Shown: positions 33,674-42,787, counted from the first letter of the stretch. The stretch: DNA of 64,000 nucleotides from Nitrospira sp. ST-bin5 (GCA_002083555.1 MSXN01000018.1:1-64000); one strand, 5' to 3'. The notes: a model not told the origin generated them from the letters alone. Translations and numbers: made by a program.

Positions 33674-34594
33674 TTAAAGTGTGGGCTCAGCCGGAGTAAG
33701 AACCGGTTGCACCACGTCGCTTGTAGGATTGGCTGGGGGCAACAGCTCAGCCGCCGGGGTCGGCTCTGATTTTTCCTTTGAAGCTGGTGTTGCGGTGTCC
33801 GCCGGGGGCGGAGGGAGTTCTTGCACCGGCGCTTCTTTGGCCGGTTTCGTCGTTGGAATGAGCGCCTTAGCCGGTTGTGCCCTGAGAGCAACCTTCGCGG
33901 TTTTCCCTTCCAACTTTTCGAGAAGCGCTGTGAGATTGGAATCACGGTGGATTCTTGCTCTTGCCCGTTTCAGATGCTGCACGGCATCCAGGTGACGCCC
34001 CTTGTCTATCAGCAGTTCGGCTAGTGCGAGATGAGGGAACGGGTCATCCGGTACGACCTGAATCACCCCTTCCAGGAAGGGAGGCGTGAGGGATGGATGT
34101 CGGAGCCCCCAATAGGCTTGCGTAAGATTTAAGAGGGCGGTCGGATTACGTGGGGCTAAAGCGACCGCTCGCTTGAAGGCCTTGACGGAGACCTCGATGC
34201 CGCCACTCTTCTCCTGTTGGACACCAAGGTTGTTCCACAGAGCCGCCACGTAGGCTTTGTCACGAGGCGTGGTGACCTGCGCCTTGCCGAGCGTTCGCAG
34301 TACCGACTCTGTTTCAGCGTATTCGTTTCGATCAAGAGCGTCCCTGATGGCCTGATGGACCAGGCGCGGAGCCTCGCCGAATTCGATGAGTCGGGTCCGA
34401 GGGATGTCTTGCGGCGGAGTCGGTTCAAGCAGTGCCGGAGGGAAATTGGGCGTGGCATCGATATTCGTCGCGGGCAACGATGCGGGGGTGGGTATCGGCG
34501 TTGTCGGGGGCTGTGTCCAGACGTGGTAGAAGACAAACGCGCCTAACAGCACGGCCAGGATCCGTAGTGTGGATGAAATATCGCGACGGTACAC
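33674..34594 (-). CDS. Membrane-anchored TPR protein
   Basis: 306 residues. GTG start with AAGGAGG upstream. One signal anchor (ILAVLLGAFVFYHVW) then Pro/Thr-rich linker, TPRs at about residues 100-215 (GVQQEKSGGIEVSVKAFKRAVALAPRNPTALLNLTQAYW and PFPHLALAELLIDKGRHLDAVQHLKRARARI) and an Ala/Pro-rich C-terminal tail. Not assigned to a family. Confidence 0.75.
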   Translation of the reverse strand: MYRRDISSTLRILAVLLGAFVFYHVWTQPPTTPIPTPASLPATNIDATPNFPPALLEPTPPQDIPRTRLIEFGEAPRLVHQAIRDALDRNEYAETESVLRTLGKAQVTTPRDKAYVAALWNNLGVQQEKSGGIEVSVKAFKRAVALAPRNPTALLNLTQAYWGLRHPSLTPPFLEGVIQVVPDDPFPHLALAELLIDKGRHLDAVQHLKRARARIHRDSNLTALLEKLEGKTAKVALRAQPAKALIPTTKPAKEAPVQELPPPPADTATPASKEKSEPTPAAELLPPANPTSDVVQPVLTPAEPTL

Positions 34595-34750
34595 AAGCCC
34601 TCCTTAGCACTTCCACGATATTTGCACGGGGTACGCAATCGTCCAAGAATATTTACGATTATTGATGTCCCTCACCAAGGGAGGATCCCGGACGCGATAT
34701 GGACGGGTGGAGGTGTGAGTGTGGACCGGCTGCGGAACTTGGCAATCAGC

Positions 34751-34778
34751 TTGACTGAGCGTCAAACACATTTATAGT
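34751..34778 (+). promoter_or_regulatory. Sigma70-type promoter of the zinc-ribbon-PilZ gene
   Basis: TTGACT (34751-34756), a 16-base spacer and TATAGT (34773-34778), both five of six matches to consensus. It would give a leader of about 120 bases before the ATG at 34907. Confidence 0.6.
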
Positions 34779-34796
34779 GAGTTGCGAGAGCCTGTG

Positions 34797-34823
34797 CCTG
34801 TTGACGAAGATTTTCGGAACAGG
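34797..34823 (+). other. Leader hairpin upstream of the PilZ gene
   Basis: CCTGTT (34797-34802) pairs with AACAGG (34818-34823), with an inner CGAA-GATT-TTCG stem. It lies inside the predicted 5' leader and lacks a following T-run, so it is not a plain terminator. Confidence 0.4.
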
Positions 34824-34906
34824 CGTGATGGGTCGAACGGAGCAAGACTCGCAGGCATCGTTCTCGTCTATAGGGGCCTCGCACGGTGGAGAAGGGATCG
34901 TTTACG

Positions 34907-35431
34907 ATGGCTCGCCAGCTCACCTGTCCGCAATGCCAGAAGGATACGGTCTTGCGGTCATGCCCACAGTCGCCGCGGGAGCATGTCGCATCCTGGATTT
35001 GGATCTCGCCGTTTCACTGCCAGGAATGCAGCTATCGGTTCCTGGCCTGCCGGATCGGGCTTGAGGAGCCAAAGCATGCTATCGATCGCCGAGAGCATCT
35101 CCGGATTCCGGTCCGGCTGTTTCTCTCTTTTTCGGGGGGCAAGGTTCGGGGCGAAGGGATTGTGATGGATCTGTCGATGGGCGGCTGTATCATCAAGAGC
35201 GATGCACAGGTCCATGTCGACGATATCTTTTATCTCGAAATTGCGATCTCGGATCAGGGATCTCCGATCGAAGTGGCGGCGATGGTCCGATCGATCAGTT
35301 CCCGCGGCATTGCCTTCAAATTTCTGCGGAAGGCTCAAGACAACAAACAGCTGCTCGCCTTCATTCAATCCAACGCCGGGGCGACCTCGACGGTTTTGTC
35401 CAAAGCGGTGGCCTCTTCGATCGCCCGCTAA
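34907..35431 (+). CDS. Zinc-ribbon-PilZ protein
   Basis: 174 residues. An N-terminal four-Cys ribbon (MARQLTCPQCQKDTVLRSCPQ then HCQECSYRF) is fused to a PilZ domain from about residue 60 (DRREHLRIPVRLFLSFSGG, DLSMGGCIIKSD, GIAFKFL). RREHLR and DLSMGG are the c-di-GMP motifs (RxxxR and DxSxxG). The GGAGAAGGG ribosome site precedes the ATG. The Cys ribbon could couple c-di-GMP binding to DNA/protein contact; this fusion is less common than a bare PilZ. Confidence 0.75.
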   Translation: MARQLTCPQCQKDTVLRSCPQSPREHVASWIWISPFHCQECSYRFLACRIGLEEPKHAIDRREHLRIPVRLFLSFSGGKVRGEGIVMDLSMGGCIIKSDAQVHVDDIFYLEIAISDQGSPIEVAAMVRSISSRGIAFKFLRKAQDNKQLLAFIQSNAGATSTVLSKAVASSIAR

Positions 35432-35486
35432 CGAATCTTTCCTGTGCGCCAGTATTCAACCGAGGCGTGAGGCCGGGAGTGCTGCT

Positions 35487-35792
35487 CTAGGTCGGCGTTT
35501 CCCAGGCTGAGGGGAGCGGGTGTTCGTCGATCAAGCGGTTGTGTTCGGTGAGATCGTAGGGCTCGACGGTCAGGTCGCCTCGATCCATCGGTTCCCCGCA
35601 CATCGGCGAGCAGAGAAAATCGACGAGGGCCTGGGCCTTCGTCTCTGTGGAGAAACGACACAGGCCATACTCCGGCATTCCTGATGAAGGGTGCCAGAAG
35701 GCCAACTCGATCGCACTGCCCTGGTAGATGCCCAGCGAGCGGTGCCGCACTTGAAACCCGCCCGGTAGATGAGACGACGACTCCAGCGACAT
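35487..35792 (-). CDS. Hypothetical protein
   Basis: 101 residues with no signal peptide or membrane segment. Contains FLCSPMCGEPMDRGDLTVEPYDLTEHNRLIDEHPLP with two Cys. Not recognised. The ATG at 35792 has AGAGG upstream, favoured over a GTG at 35810. It sits between the PilZ gene and lemA, on the opposite strand to both. Confidence 0.5.
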   Translation of the reverse strand: MSLESSSHLPGGFQVRHRSLGIYQGSAIELAFWHPSSGMPEYGLCRFSTETKAQALVDFLCSPMCGEPMDRGDLTVEPYDLTEHNRLIDEHPLPSAWETPT

Positions 35793-35891
35793 CGAGACCT
35801 CTTGACTCACATATCTTAATGACTATTGCCATGGTAGCATGATCCCCAGCCCCGACTACAGTCCGGACTGAGCCGGGAAAAGGAGGAGTCT

Positions 35892-36497
35892 ATGAGACGT
35901 GCGTCTGTCATGAATCTGGCCGCCGGCTTCGTGATCCTGTTCGCAGGATTGATGTCGGGCTGCGGCTATAACGATCTCCAGGGCTTGGACGAAGATACCA
36001 AGGCGGCTTGGAGCGAGGTCATCAATCAGTATCAACGCCGGGCCGATCTGATTCCCAACCTGGTCGCGACAGTGAAGGGCTATGCCGAGCATGAAAAGGA
36101 GACGCTTGAAGGCGTCGTGAAGGCGCGGGCCCAAGCAACCGGCATCCAGGTCACGCCCGAGACCTTGAAGGATCCGGCCGCCTTCGAACAGTTCCAGAAG
36201 GCTCAGGCCGGACTCACCACAGCGCTGGGACGGCTCATTGCAATCGCCGAGAACTATCCGAACTTGAAAGCCGATCAGAGTTTCCGGGATTTGCAGAGTC
36301 AGCTGGAGGGGACGGAGAACCGCATTACCGTCGCACGCAAACGCTATATCGATCGGGTGGCGGAGTACAACAAAATGGTCCGCTTTTTCCCGACCAACTT
36401 AACGGCGAAGTTCCTTCTCCACATGGAAGAGAAGCCGAACTTCACTGTGGCGGACGAAAAGGCCGTGGCAAAGCCGCCAGAGGTGAAGTTTAACTGA
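35892..36497 (+). CDS. lemA: LemA-family lipoprotein
   Basis: 201 residues. Signal with lipobox MSGC. LemA signature: WSEVINQYQRRADLIPNLVATVKGYAEHEKETLEGVVKARAQA, and the helical DLQSQLEGTENRITVARKRYIDRVAEYNKMVRFFPTNL. Function is unclear; it forms a membrane-associated helical bundle, and is frequently paired with TPM-domain genes as here. Strong GGAGGAG site; an extended -10 TGG-TAGCAT lies at 35832-35840. Confidence 0.9.
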   Translation: MRRASVMNLAAGFVILFAGLMSGCGYNDLQGLDEDTKAAWSEVINQYQRRADLIPNLVATVKGYAEHEKETLEGVVKARAQATGIQVTPETLKDPAAFEQFQKAQAGLTTALGRLIAIAENYPNLKADQSFRDLQSQLEGTENRITVARKRYIDRVAEYNKMVRFFPTNLTAKFLLHMEEKPNFTVADEKAVAKPPEVKFN

Positions 36498-36511
36498 GCC
36501 CGATCAAAGCG

Positions 36512-37405
36512 ATGAATCTCATCAACATGAGCCGTGTCTGGCGGAAGCCGGCGCGGCTCTTTGTCTTTCTTGCGATGCTCTTGAGCCCGGGGCTGGCCTG
36601 GTCGATCGAAGTGCCGCCGCTGACCGGGCGCGTGATGGACCTGGCGCATGCCTTATCGGCAAGTGATGTAGATCGGCTGACGGCTGACCTCCAGGCACAC
36701 GAGACGAGCAGCGGCAATCAAGTCGTGGTACTTACGCTGCCGTCGCTCGAAGGCGAACCGCTCGAACCCTTTGCCCACCGCGTCGCCACCACGTGGAAAC
36801 TCGGTCAGAAGGGAACGGACAACGGGGCGTTGCTGCTGGTGGCCTTGAAGGAGCGTAAAGTCCGGATCGAAGTGGGCTATGGACTTGAGGGAACCTTGAC
36901 TGACGCCAAGTCGGCGCAGATCATTCGAAACGAAATTGTTCCGCGGTTTCGTTCCGGAGATCTGCCGGGCGGGATTGTTGCCGGGGTCGCCGCGATTCTG
37001 AAGACCATCGAAGGCACCTATCAGGCGCCGGAGAGGCCGCCGGTTCCTGTCAGCGGCGGTGACACAGTTGGCCAGATCCTCATGGCCCTGATCGTCGGAG
37101 TCGTCTTCGGGCTGGCTTTGTCGAATGTAAATCGCGTGGTCGGTGCCCTAGCTGGCACTGGCCTCTCATTGTGGTTATCCCCCTGGCTGATCCCGGCCAT
37201 CGTCACAGGCCTGGTCACTTTGCTGCTGGTCCTGTTGTTGGGAAGCGCGATGTCGGGCCGACGGGGTCATAGTTTTGATGATTGGACCTCATACAGCAGC
37301 CGGGGCGGCGGCTGGGGCGGCGGCTCGTTCGGCGATAGTGGTGGCGGAGGATTCAGCGGCGGAGGTGGAGATTTCGGAGGAGGAGGCGCGAGTGGCGACT
37401 GGTAA
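36512..37405 (+). CDS. TPM-domain protein (YgcG-like)
   Basis: 297 residues. Signal peptide ending LAWS, then the TPM domain (about residues 35-180) with RVMDLAHALSASDVDRLTADLQAHETSSGNQVVVLTLPS and NGALLLVALKERKVRIEVGYGLEGTLTDAKSAQIIRNEIVPRFRSGDLPGGIVAG. Then two membrane helices and a Gly/Ser-rich tail (GGGGFSGGGGDFGGGGASG). TPM proteins serve in photosystem repair in plants and in membrane quality control in bacteria. Overlaps the next gene by 14 bases. Confidence 0.88.
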   Translation: MNLINMSRVWRKPARLFVFLAMLLSPGLAWSIEVPPLTGRVMDLAHALSASDVDRLTADLQAHETSSGNQVVVLTLPSLEGEPLEPFAHRVATTWKLGQKGTDNGALLLVALKERKVRIEVGYGLEGTLTDAKSAQIIRNEIVPRFRSGDLPGGIVAGVAAILKTIEGTYQAPERPPVPVSGGDTVGQILMALIVGVVFGLALSNVNRVVGALAGTGLSLWLSPWLIPAIVTGLVTLLLVLLLGSAMSGRRGHSFDDWTSYSSRGGGWGGGSFGDSGGGGFSGGGGDFGGGGASGDW

Positions 37406-38054
37406 AGAGGCGGCGTTGTCGGAAGCAGATCGAGAGCGAATCCGGCAAGCGGTCCATACTGCTGAACAGCAAACCAGGGCTGAAATTGTGCCGATGATTG
37501 TCGCGCGATCCGGCCTCTATCGCGATGCCCAACGTTGGGCGGGGTTGATCACCGCGCTCACCACGTTGGCCGTGCTGTTGACCATTGAGGCTTCCTGGCT
37601 CCCCTGGGGATGGCATGCCTCGAATGCTGCATGGCTGGTTCTTGCCGTCACGCTCGCCCATGCGGGTGGAGCATGGATGGGGAGCCGGCCGCAGGTTATC
37701 CGCCTGCTGACCTCGCCGACTCGTCTGCGGCACAAGGTCGCGCTCAGAGCCGAACGGGCCTTTGCTCAACATGCCATCTCACAAACGCGGGAGCGTACTG
37801 GTGTGCTGATCCTGCTGTCGATGTTAGAGAGGCAGATCTATGTGCTGCCGGATCGTTCGTTGGCAGGATTGGTGTCGGCAGAGCGGTGGAAGCAAGTGGT
37901 GCAAGCAGCCGTCGAGCGCTTGCAGCACGGCGACATCGTCGAGGGACTGACCCATGCCATTGCCGCTTGCGGAGCGGTGTTGGCAGATGCCTGCCCAGTA
38001 CGCCCTGGTGATAATCCAAACGAATTGCCGGATCAGGTCATCGACGAACGGTAA
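37392..38054 (+). CDS. TPM-domain protein, second copy
   Basis: 220 residues, starting at a GTG inside the end of the upstream gene, with GGAGGAGG upstream. It contains the shorter TPM variant (ALSEADRERIRQAVHTAEQQTRAEIVPMIVARSGLY), two membrane segments (WAGLITALTTLAVLLTIEASWL, AWLVLAVTLAHAGGAW) and RTGVLILLSMLERQIYVLPDRSLAGLV. Same domain class as the YgcG-like protein; the LemA-TPM-TPM order is a recurring cluster. Confidence 0.8.
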   Translation: MATGKEAALSEADRERIRQAVHTAEQQTRAEIVPMIVARSGLYRDAQRWAGLITALTTLAVLLTIEASWLPWGWHASNAAWLVLAVTLAHAGGAWMGSRPQVIRLLTSPTRLRHKVALRAERAFAQHAISQTRERTGVLILLSMLERQIYVLPDRSLAGLVSAERWKQVVQAAVERLQHGDIVEGLTHAIAACGAVLADACPVRPGDNPNELPDQVIDER

Positions 38055-38103
38055 TTGTTCTTGTGATAGACGCCCTGCCGTTGTTCCGCTAAAATCCGCA
38101 TCC

Positions 38104-39720
38104 ATGTCCGAATCGAGCGCACCCGCGACTTCCGCACAATCAGCCTCAAGCGATCAACGTTCGGTGGTGAAAGCCGCCGGCATCATCGGCATCGGCACCT
38201 TTGCCAGCCGGATTCTCGGATTTATCCGTGACATGGTCATGGCCAGCCTCTTCGGTGCGACGGCGGCGGCGGATGCCTTTTATGTCGCGTTCCGGGTTCC
38301 GAGTTTGTTGCGTGAGTTGTTCGCCGAAGGCTCCATGTCGGCGGCCTTCATTCCCGTCTTCACCGAGTATCACCAACAGAAAACCAAGCGTGAGGCGTGG
38401 GAACTGGCCAGTGCCGTTTTCACGACGCTCCTCACGATTGTCACGGGGACGGTGCTCATCGGCATTGCCGTGACCCCTGTCATTGTCTGGTATCTCGCGC
38501 CAGGGTTTCATAACGACCCGGCGAAGCTCACCCTGGCCGTCGTCCTTTCACGCGTGATGTTTCCCTATCTGCTCTTTATCAGCCTCGCGGCGCTGGCTAT
38601 GGGGATTCTGAATTCGCTGCGGGCCTTTGCAGCTCCCGCGTTCTCGCCGCTGTTTCTGAATGTATTCATGATCGGCTGCGCGCTCTTTCTGTCGCCGCAA
38701 TTGCCGGAGCCGATTATCGGTGTGGCCATCGGAGTGGTCGCGGGTGGTGCGGCGCAGTTTGCGATGCAACTGCCTGGATTGGCTCGCCGGGGTTTTCTGT
38801 TCGGCTGGCGCTTCGATCCGGGGCATCCGGGTGTCAGGCGGATTGGCCGTTTGATGGTACCCTCGCTGCTGGGCCTGTCGGTGACGCAGATCAATCTGAC
38901 CGTGAGCACGATTCTCGCCTCGTTCTTTGTGGGGGGACCCACCTATCTGTTTTATGGGATGCGGCTGATCCAGTTTCCACTCGGCATCTTTGGCGTGGCC
39001 CTGGCGACGGCGATTCTTCCGACCCTCTCTGCCCAGGCGGCGCGGGGTGCAATGGACGAATTGCGGACGACGTTCGGATTTGGGTTACGGATGATTCTCT
39101 TCATTATCCTACCGGCGATGGCTGGCTTGATTCTTTTGCGCACTCCGATCGTGCAACTGTTTTTCGAGCATGGGACCTTCACGGCCCATGATACGGCGGA
39201 GACGGCACTGGCAGTATTGTGTTATGCCGTCGGACTCTGGGCATTCGGCGGAGTGCGGATCATTGTGGCGGCATTTTACTCCATGCAGGATACGAAGCTT
39301 CCGGCGATTTCTGCTGCGGTCGCCGTGGCGGCGAACATCCTGCTCTCGCTGGCGCTGATGCCGATGCTTGGCGCGGCAGGCTTGGCTCTGGCGACGGCAC
39401 TCGCGGCCATGATAAACGGGAGCCTTCTCATCATCGTCTTGAATCGCCGGCTGGGCGGCGTGGAGTGGGGATCGGTCGGACGGTCGTTCCTCAGGGTTGT
39501 GCTCGCCTGCCTTCCGTTGATCGTGACGTGTTTCTGGGCCGCGAGTGCCTCACTCTGGACCCACCCCGGTGAGTGGATCGAGAAAGCGGTGTTGCTGGCC
39601 GTTGCGATCGGGTTCAGCGTGGGAGGCTATCTGGGGGTTCACGTCCTGTTGAAGTCCGACGAATTGGATGTGGTGTGGGGCATGATCAGAAGAAAACTCG
39701 GTCGAGTGACCGGCTGGTAA
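38104..39720 (+). CDS. murJ: Lipid II flippase MurJ
   Basis: 538 residues with about fourteen membrane helices. MurJ flips lipid II across the inner membrane. The family motifs SRILGFIRDMVMASLFGA, DAFYVAFRVPSLLRELFAEGSMSAAFIPVF and RMIL-type FGLRMILFIILPAMAGL are present. The ATG at 38104 gives a normal N-terminus; a longer frame starts inside the previous gene. Confidence 0.92.
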   Translation: MSESSAPATSAQSASSDQRSVVKAAGIIGIGTFASRILGFIRDMVMASLFGATAAADAFYVAFRVPSLLRELFAEGSMSAAFIPVFTEYHQQKTKREAWELASAVFTTLLTIVTGTVLIGIAVTPVIVWYLAPGFHNDPAKLTLAVVLSRVMFPYLLFISLAALAMGILNSLRAFAAPAFSPLFLNVFMIGCALFLSPQLPEPIIGVAIGVVAGGAAQFAMQLPGLARRGFLFGWRFDPGHPGVRRIGRLMVPSLLGLSVTQINLTVSTILASFFVGGPTYLFYGMRLIQFPLGIFGVALATAILPTLSAQAARGAMDELRTTFGFGLRMILFIILPAMAGLILLRTPIVQLFFEHGTFTAHDTAETALAVLCYAVGLWAFGGVRIIVAAFYSMQDTKLPAISAAVAVAANILLSLALMPMLGAAGLALATALAAMINGSLLIIVLNRRLGGVEWGSVGRSFLRVVLACLPLIVTCFWAASASLWTHPGEWIEKAVLLAVAIGFSVGGYLGVHVLLKSDELDVVWGMIRRKLGRVTGW

Positions 39721-39728
39721 GGGTGCGC

Positions 39729-40253
39729 ATGCGACGAACGACCTTATTCAAGTCACGCTGGGGTTGGATGGGAATTACTGAATCTGGCAAAGGGATCGAC
39801 GGCATCGCGTTGCCGCAGCCATCGAAGCAGCGGGCGGTTGCCGTTCTCCGCGAGCAGGCTTCCGATGTTCTTGTCATGGAACCGTCTCCACAACTGGACA
39901 TGGCGAAGGCGCAGTTGCTTGACTACATCGCAGGCAAACGGCGGACCTTTGATGTGCCATTGGATCTTTCGCGGGGCACCGTATTTCAACGAAAGGTGTG
40001 GCGGGCACTCTTGCGGGTCCCCTACGGCAAGCTCCGGTCTTATCAATGGGTCGCGCTACGCGTCGGAGGCCGGCAGTACGCCCGCGCAGTCGGCAATGCG
40101 GTGGGAGCCAACCCGTTGCCTATGATCGTTCCGTGTCATCGGATTGTGGCCCACGACGCGACGCTGGGTGGTTTCTCCGGCGGGTTGCCAACCAAGCGCA
40201 AACTCCTGACCCTTGAAGGAACGCTGGTCCAACTGCAGCGGGGACGGACCTGA
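39729..40253 (+). CDS. ogt: Methylated-DNA-protein cysteine methyltransferase
   Basis: 174 residues. Removes O6-alkyl groups from guanine by transfer to the active Cys136 in MIVPCHRIVAHDATLGGFSGG. The FQRKVWRALLRVPYGKLRSYQWVA helix-turn-helix lies before it. A GTG at 39723 is an alternative start. Spacing of three bases to dtd indicates co-transcription. Confidence 0.9.
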   Translation: MRRTTLFKSRWGWMGITESGKGIDGIALPQPSKQRAVAVLREQASDVLVMEPSPQLDMAKAQLLDYIAGKRRTFDVPLDLSRGTVFQRKVWRALLRVPYGKLRSYQWVALRVGGRQYARAVGNAVGANPLPMIVPCHRIVAHDATLGGFSGGLPTKRKLLTLEGTLVQLQRGRT

Positions 40254-40256
40254 TCG

Positions 40257-40709
40257 ATGAAGGCGATTCTCCAGCGGGTCACGAGTGCGTCGGTGGAGGT
40301 GGCCGGGACCGTTGTCGGGCGGATCGGAGCGGGATTGCTGGTGTTCATGGGAGTGGCCAAAGGCGATGGGGAACCGGATTGCCGCTATCTCGTTGAGAAG
40401 CTCCGTACCTTCCGGATCTTTTCTGATGAACAGGGAAAGATGAACCGGTCGCTGGTAGACATCGGGGGCTCGGTCCTGCTCGTCTCGCAATTTACCTTGC
40501 TAGGCTGCACGACCAACGGCCGCCGTCCCAGTTTTGAAGAGGCCGCACCTCCCGAAGAAGCCAAACGCTTGTATGAACAGGTGGCCGCCGATCTACGGAC
40601 GGCTGGAACTCCGGTGGAAACCGGGGTGTTCGCCGCGCACATGCGGGTGGCCTTGGTAAATGACGGGCCGGTGACCTTCGTGTTGGATAGCCGTGACAAA
40701 CCCTCTTGA
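40257..40709 (+). CDS. dtd: D-aminoacyl-tRNA deacylase
   Basis: 150 residues. DTD removes D-amino acids from tRNA. Start MKAILQRVTSASVEV, the active-site SQFTLLGCTTNGRRPSFEEAA and the NDGPVTFVLDS (NxGPxT) block are the family's conserved motifs. Usual SQFTLxADTxKGxRPSF has Ala-Asp where this protein has Gly-Cys. Confidence 0.93.
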   Translation: MKAILQRVTSASVEVAGTVVGRIGAGLLVFMGVAKGDGEPDCRYLVEKLRTFRIFSDEQGKMNRSLVDIGGSVLLVSQFTLLGCTTNGRRPSFEEAAPPEEAKRLYEQVAADLRTAGTPVETGVFAAHMRVALVNDGPVTFVLDSRDKPS

Positions 40710-40781
40710 TGACGGACACTCAAGTCTGTTAAAGCGAAACCGATAGAACAGACAGAACGCGATCCAGGCAACGACAGCTCT

Positions 40782-40789
40782 GCTATACT
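40782..40789 (+). promoter_or_regulatory. Extended -10 promoter candidate
   Basis: TG-C-TATACT (ending 40789) lies about 40 bases before the next gene. No good -35 is evident. Confidence 0.4.
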
Positions 40790-40826
40790 GAAACCATGCG
40801 TCTTTGGATTACTCAATGAGGTGGAA

Positions 40827-41393
40827 ATGGGGACGGCGGTTCCTCCACAACATCCTCTCCGACAGCTCTTCGGAGCGCTGACCGAGCGGAGCTTCACCGA
40901 ACGCCTCGGATGGCCCGATATCAACGTGGCCGGTTACGTATCCAATCTCCTCGTCGATTTCACGCACACTGATAATCTGTATAAAATTCGCACCAGCCAG
41001 GATCAGCCGGTCGACACGGTTGTGGATCTGTTATTTGAGTCCGAGGTGATGCTGGATGCTCAATCATTCGAACGCGAGCGGGAGGTGCATCGGCATATCG
41101 GGGACTTTACCCTGTTTATGGCCGGACTGTTTCCGGAATATTTACGGCGGCTGAAAACCGCCGGGTTGATCTATCACAAGGATTTTCTTGTGGACTATAT
41201 GAAAACCGGCAAGCGCTCGTATGGCATCGTGGCCGAATTCGGCGATCACGGGGCCGAGATCGATCCTCCCTTGTTCCGGAAACTCTCCGATAATTTTGAG
41301 CTCTGCGTCACCGGGCTGGGGTTTGTCCGATCCGATCTCGAGCGCATGAGCGATCCTGCCTACCAGCGCGTGAAGGGCCTGTTGCTCAATTGA
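40827..41393 (+). CDS. Conserved hypothetical protein
   Basis: 188 residues with no signal or membrane segment. Leu/Phe-rich helical content (LLVDFTHTDNLYKIRTSQDQPVDTVVDLLFESEVM). Resembles a family seen in Nitrospira and Deltaproteobacteria with no annotated domain. A GTG at 40821 is an alternative start. It overlaps the next gene start by four bases. Confidence 0.7.
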   Translation: MGTAVPPQHPLRQLFGALTERSFTERLGWPDINVAGYVSNLLVDFTHTDNLYKIRTSQDQPVDTVVDLLFESEVMLDAQSFEREREVHRHIGDFTLFMAGLFPEYLRRLKTAGLIYHKDFLVDYMKTGKRSYGIVAEFGDHGAEIDPPLFRKLSDNFELCVTGLGFVRSDLERMSDPAYQRVKGLLLN

Positions 41394-42325
41394 AATCTGT
41401 TCGCCCCGTTCTTCTCGTTCATGGAGGCGCCGGTCTTCGGCGCATTACTGTGGCTCAGGCCGGCTGTCTCACCGCAGCGTTGGAAATTGGCTACCATCTT
41501 TTGGATCGTGGCGCGCCGGCACTGACAGTGGTGGAGCAGGTCATTGGCCTTCTGGAGCAGAGCGGGTTGTTCAATGCGGGACGCGGCGCGCATGTGCAAC
41601 TGGACGGGGTGCGCCGTATGGATGCGTCGATCATGGAAGGGCAGGATTTGCAGGCCGGGGCCGTCGCATCGGTCGAAGGCATCGTCCATCCCATTTCAGC
41701 GGCGCGGTTGGTGATGGAGCAGACGACGCACGTCTTGCTTGTCGGGAAGCCGGCATCGGCCTTTGCCAGGCATTGCGGATTGGAACGGCAGCCGCGACGA
41801 CCATCCGGTCATGCCGTGCGAAAAGCGACGATGACGAAGGCCTGGTCTTCGAAAACGTTGGAACTGTACCGGGCGATGATGTCGAGTGGGACGGCGTTGC
41901 GGAAGCGAGCCGGGAAGGAGACCGTCGGCGCAGTGGCACTTGATCACACCGGAACGGTTGCGGCCGGGGCATCGACCGGCGGGATTGACTTCATGTTGCC
42001 GGGGCGTGTCGGTGACACGCCGATCATCGGCTGCGGGGTCTATGCCGACAACGAGAGCGGCGCCGTATCCATGACGGGGTTGGGTGAGGGGATTATCCGA
42101 ATCGCGGTGGCGAAAGAAATCTGTGACCGCCTGGAGCGGGGCGAGCGCCCGGCCTTGGCGGCGACGCATGTCTTGCAGAAACTGGTTCGACGGATCAACG
42201 GTGCCGCCGGCTCCCTCGTGCTGGCTCCAAACGGGCGATTCGCCATCACCCATGTCACCCCGCGCATGACAGCCGGTTGGTGGGACGGGAAGAGGCAGCC
42301 TACCGTAGGGGATTGTTTCCGATGA
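41390..42325 (+). CDS. Isoaspartyl peptidase/L-asparaginase-type Ntn hydrolase
   Basis: 311 residues. Threonine-dependent, self-cleaving Ntn hydrolase, which removes isoaspartyl residues or asparagine. GLFNAGRGAHVQLDG and MDASIMEG are typical; the autocleavage nucleophile is T178 in KETVGAVALD. In related enzymes the residue before Thr is usually Gly or Asp; here Glu. The TTG start at 41390 overlaps the upstream stop. Next gene is coupled by ATGA. Confidence 0.88.
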   Translation: MKSVRPVLLVHGGAGLRRITVAQAGCLTAALEIGYHLLDRGAPALTVVEQVIGLLEQSGLFNAGRGAHVQLDGVRRMDASIMEGQDLQAGAVASVEGIVHPISAARLVMEQTTHVLLVGKPASAFARHCGLERQPRRPSGHAVRKATMTKAWSSKTLELYRAMMSSGTALRKRAGKETVGAVALDHTGTVAAGASTGGIDFMLPGRVGDTPIIGCGVYADNESGAVSMTGLGEGIIRIAVAKEICDRLERGERPALAATHVLQKLVRRINGAAGSLVLAPNGRFAITHVTPRMTAGWWDGKRQPTVGDCFR

Positions 42326-42753
42326 GTCGCAGCCTCTTCCACCTCGCATTTCCTGTTCGCGATCTTGCCGCCGCCAAACAGTTCTATGTCGAAGGCCTGG
42401 GCTGCACGCTCGGGCGAGAATCAGCGACCGCCATCACCTTGGGCTTGGCCGGGAACCAGCTGATCGGGCATCTGGAGCCGGACGAGGGTCCCGTGCAGCG
42501 AGGGGTCTATCCGCGTCACTTCGGACTGGTCTTCCTCGAACAATCAGACTGGGAGGCCTTGGCCGAACGAGCCCGTCAGCAGGGCCTGTCGTTCTATCAA
42601 CAGCCGCGCGTCCGCTTTTCCGGTATGCGAATCGAGCATCGGACATTTTTTCTCGAAGACCCGTCGCGGAATTTGCTCGAATTCAAACACTACACCCACG
42701 AGTCGGCGATCTTCGGTGAACGAGATGTCAGCGCCGTCGGCGATTCCGAGTAA
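42322..42753 (+). CDS. VOC-family (glyoxalase-like) protein
   Basis: 143 residues in one VOC fold. HLAFPVRDLAAAKQFYVEGLGC and HFGLVFLEQSDWEALAERARQQGLSFYQQPRVRFSGMRIEHRTFFLEDPSRNLLEFKHY show the two beta-alpha-beta-beta-beta repeats. Metal ligands H7, H68 and E129 or similar; substrate unknown. Its ATG overlaps the preceding stop. Confidence 0.8.
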   Translation: MSRSLFHLAFPVRDLAAAKQFYVEGLGCTLGRESATAITLGLAGNQLIGHLEPDEGPVQRGVYPRHFGLVFLEQSDWEALAERARQQGLSFYQQPRVRFSGMRIEHRTFFLEDPSRNLLEFKHYTHESAIFGERDVSAVGDSE

Positions 42754-42787
42754 AGACAGTCTTTTCTGGATCGGTCTCAGACTCGCG

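Larger units (their letters stand above)
34595..34906. other. 312-base intergenic region with promoter and leader hairpin
   Basis: Between the divergent TPR and PilZ genes. Visible in it: a promoter at 34751-34778 and an inverted repeat at 34797-34823. No open reading frame of interest and no tRNA-like cloverleaf seen in the first 150 bases. Confidence 0.6.
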
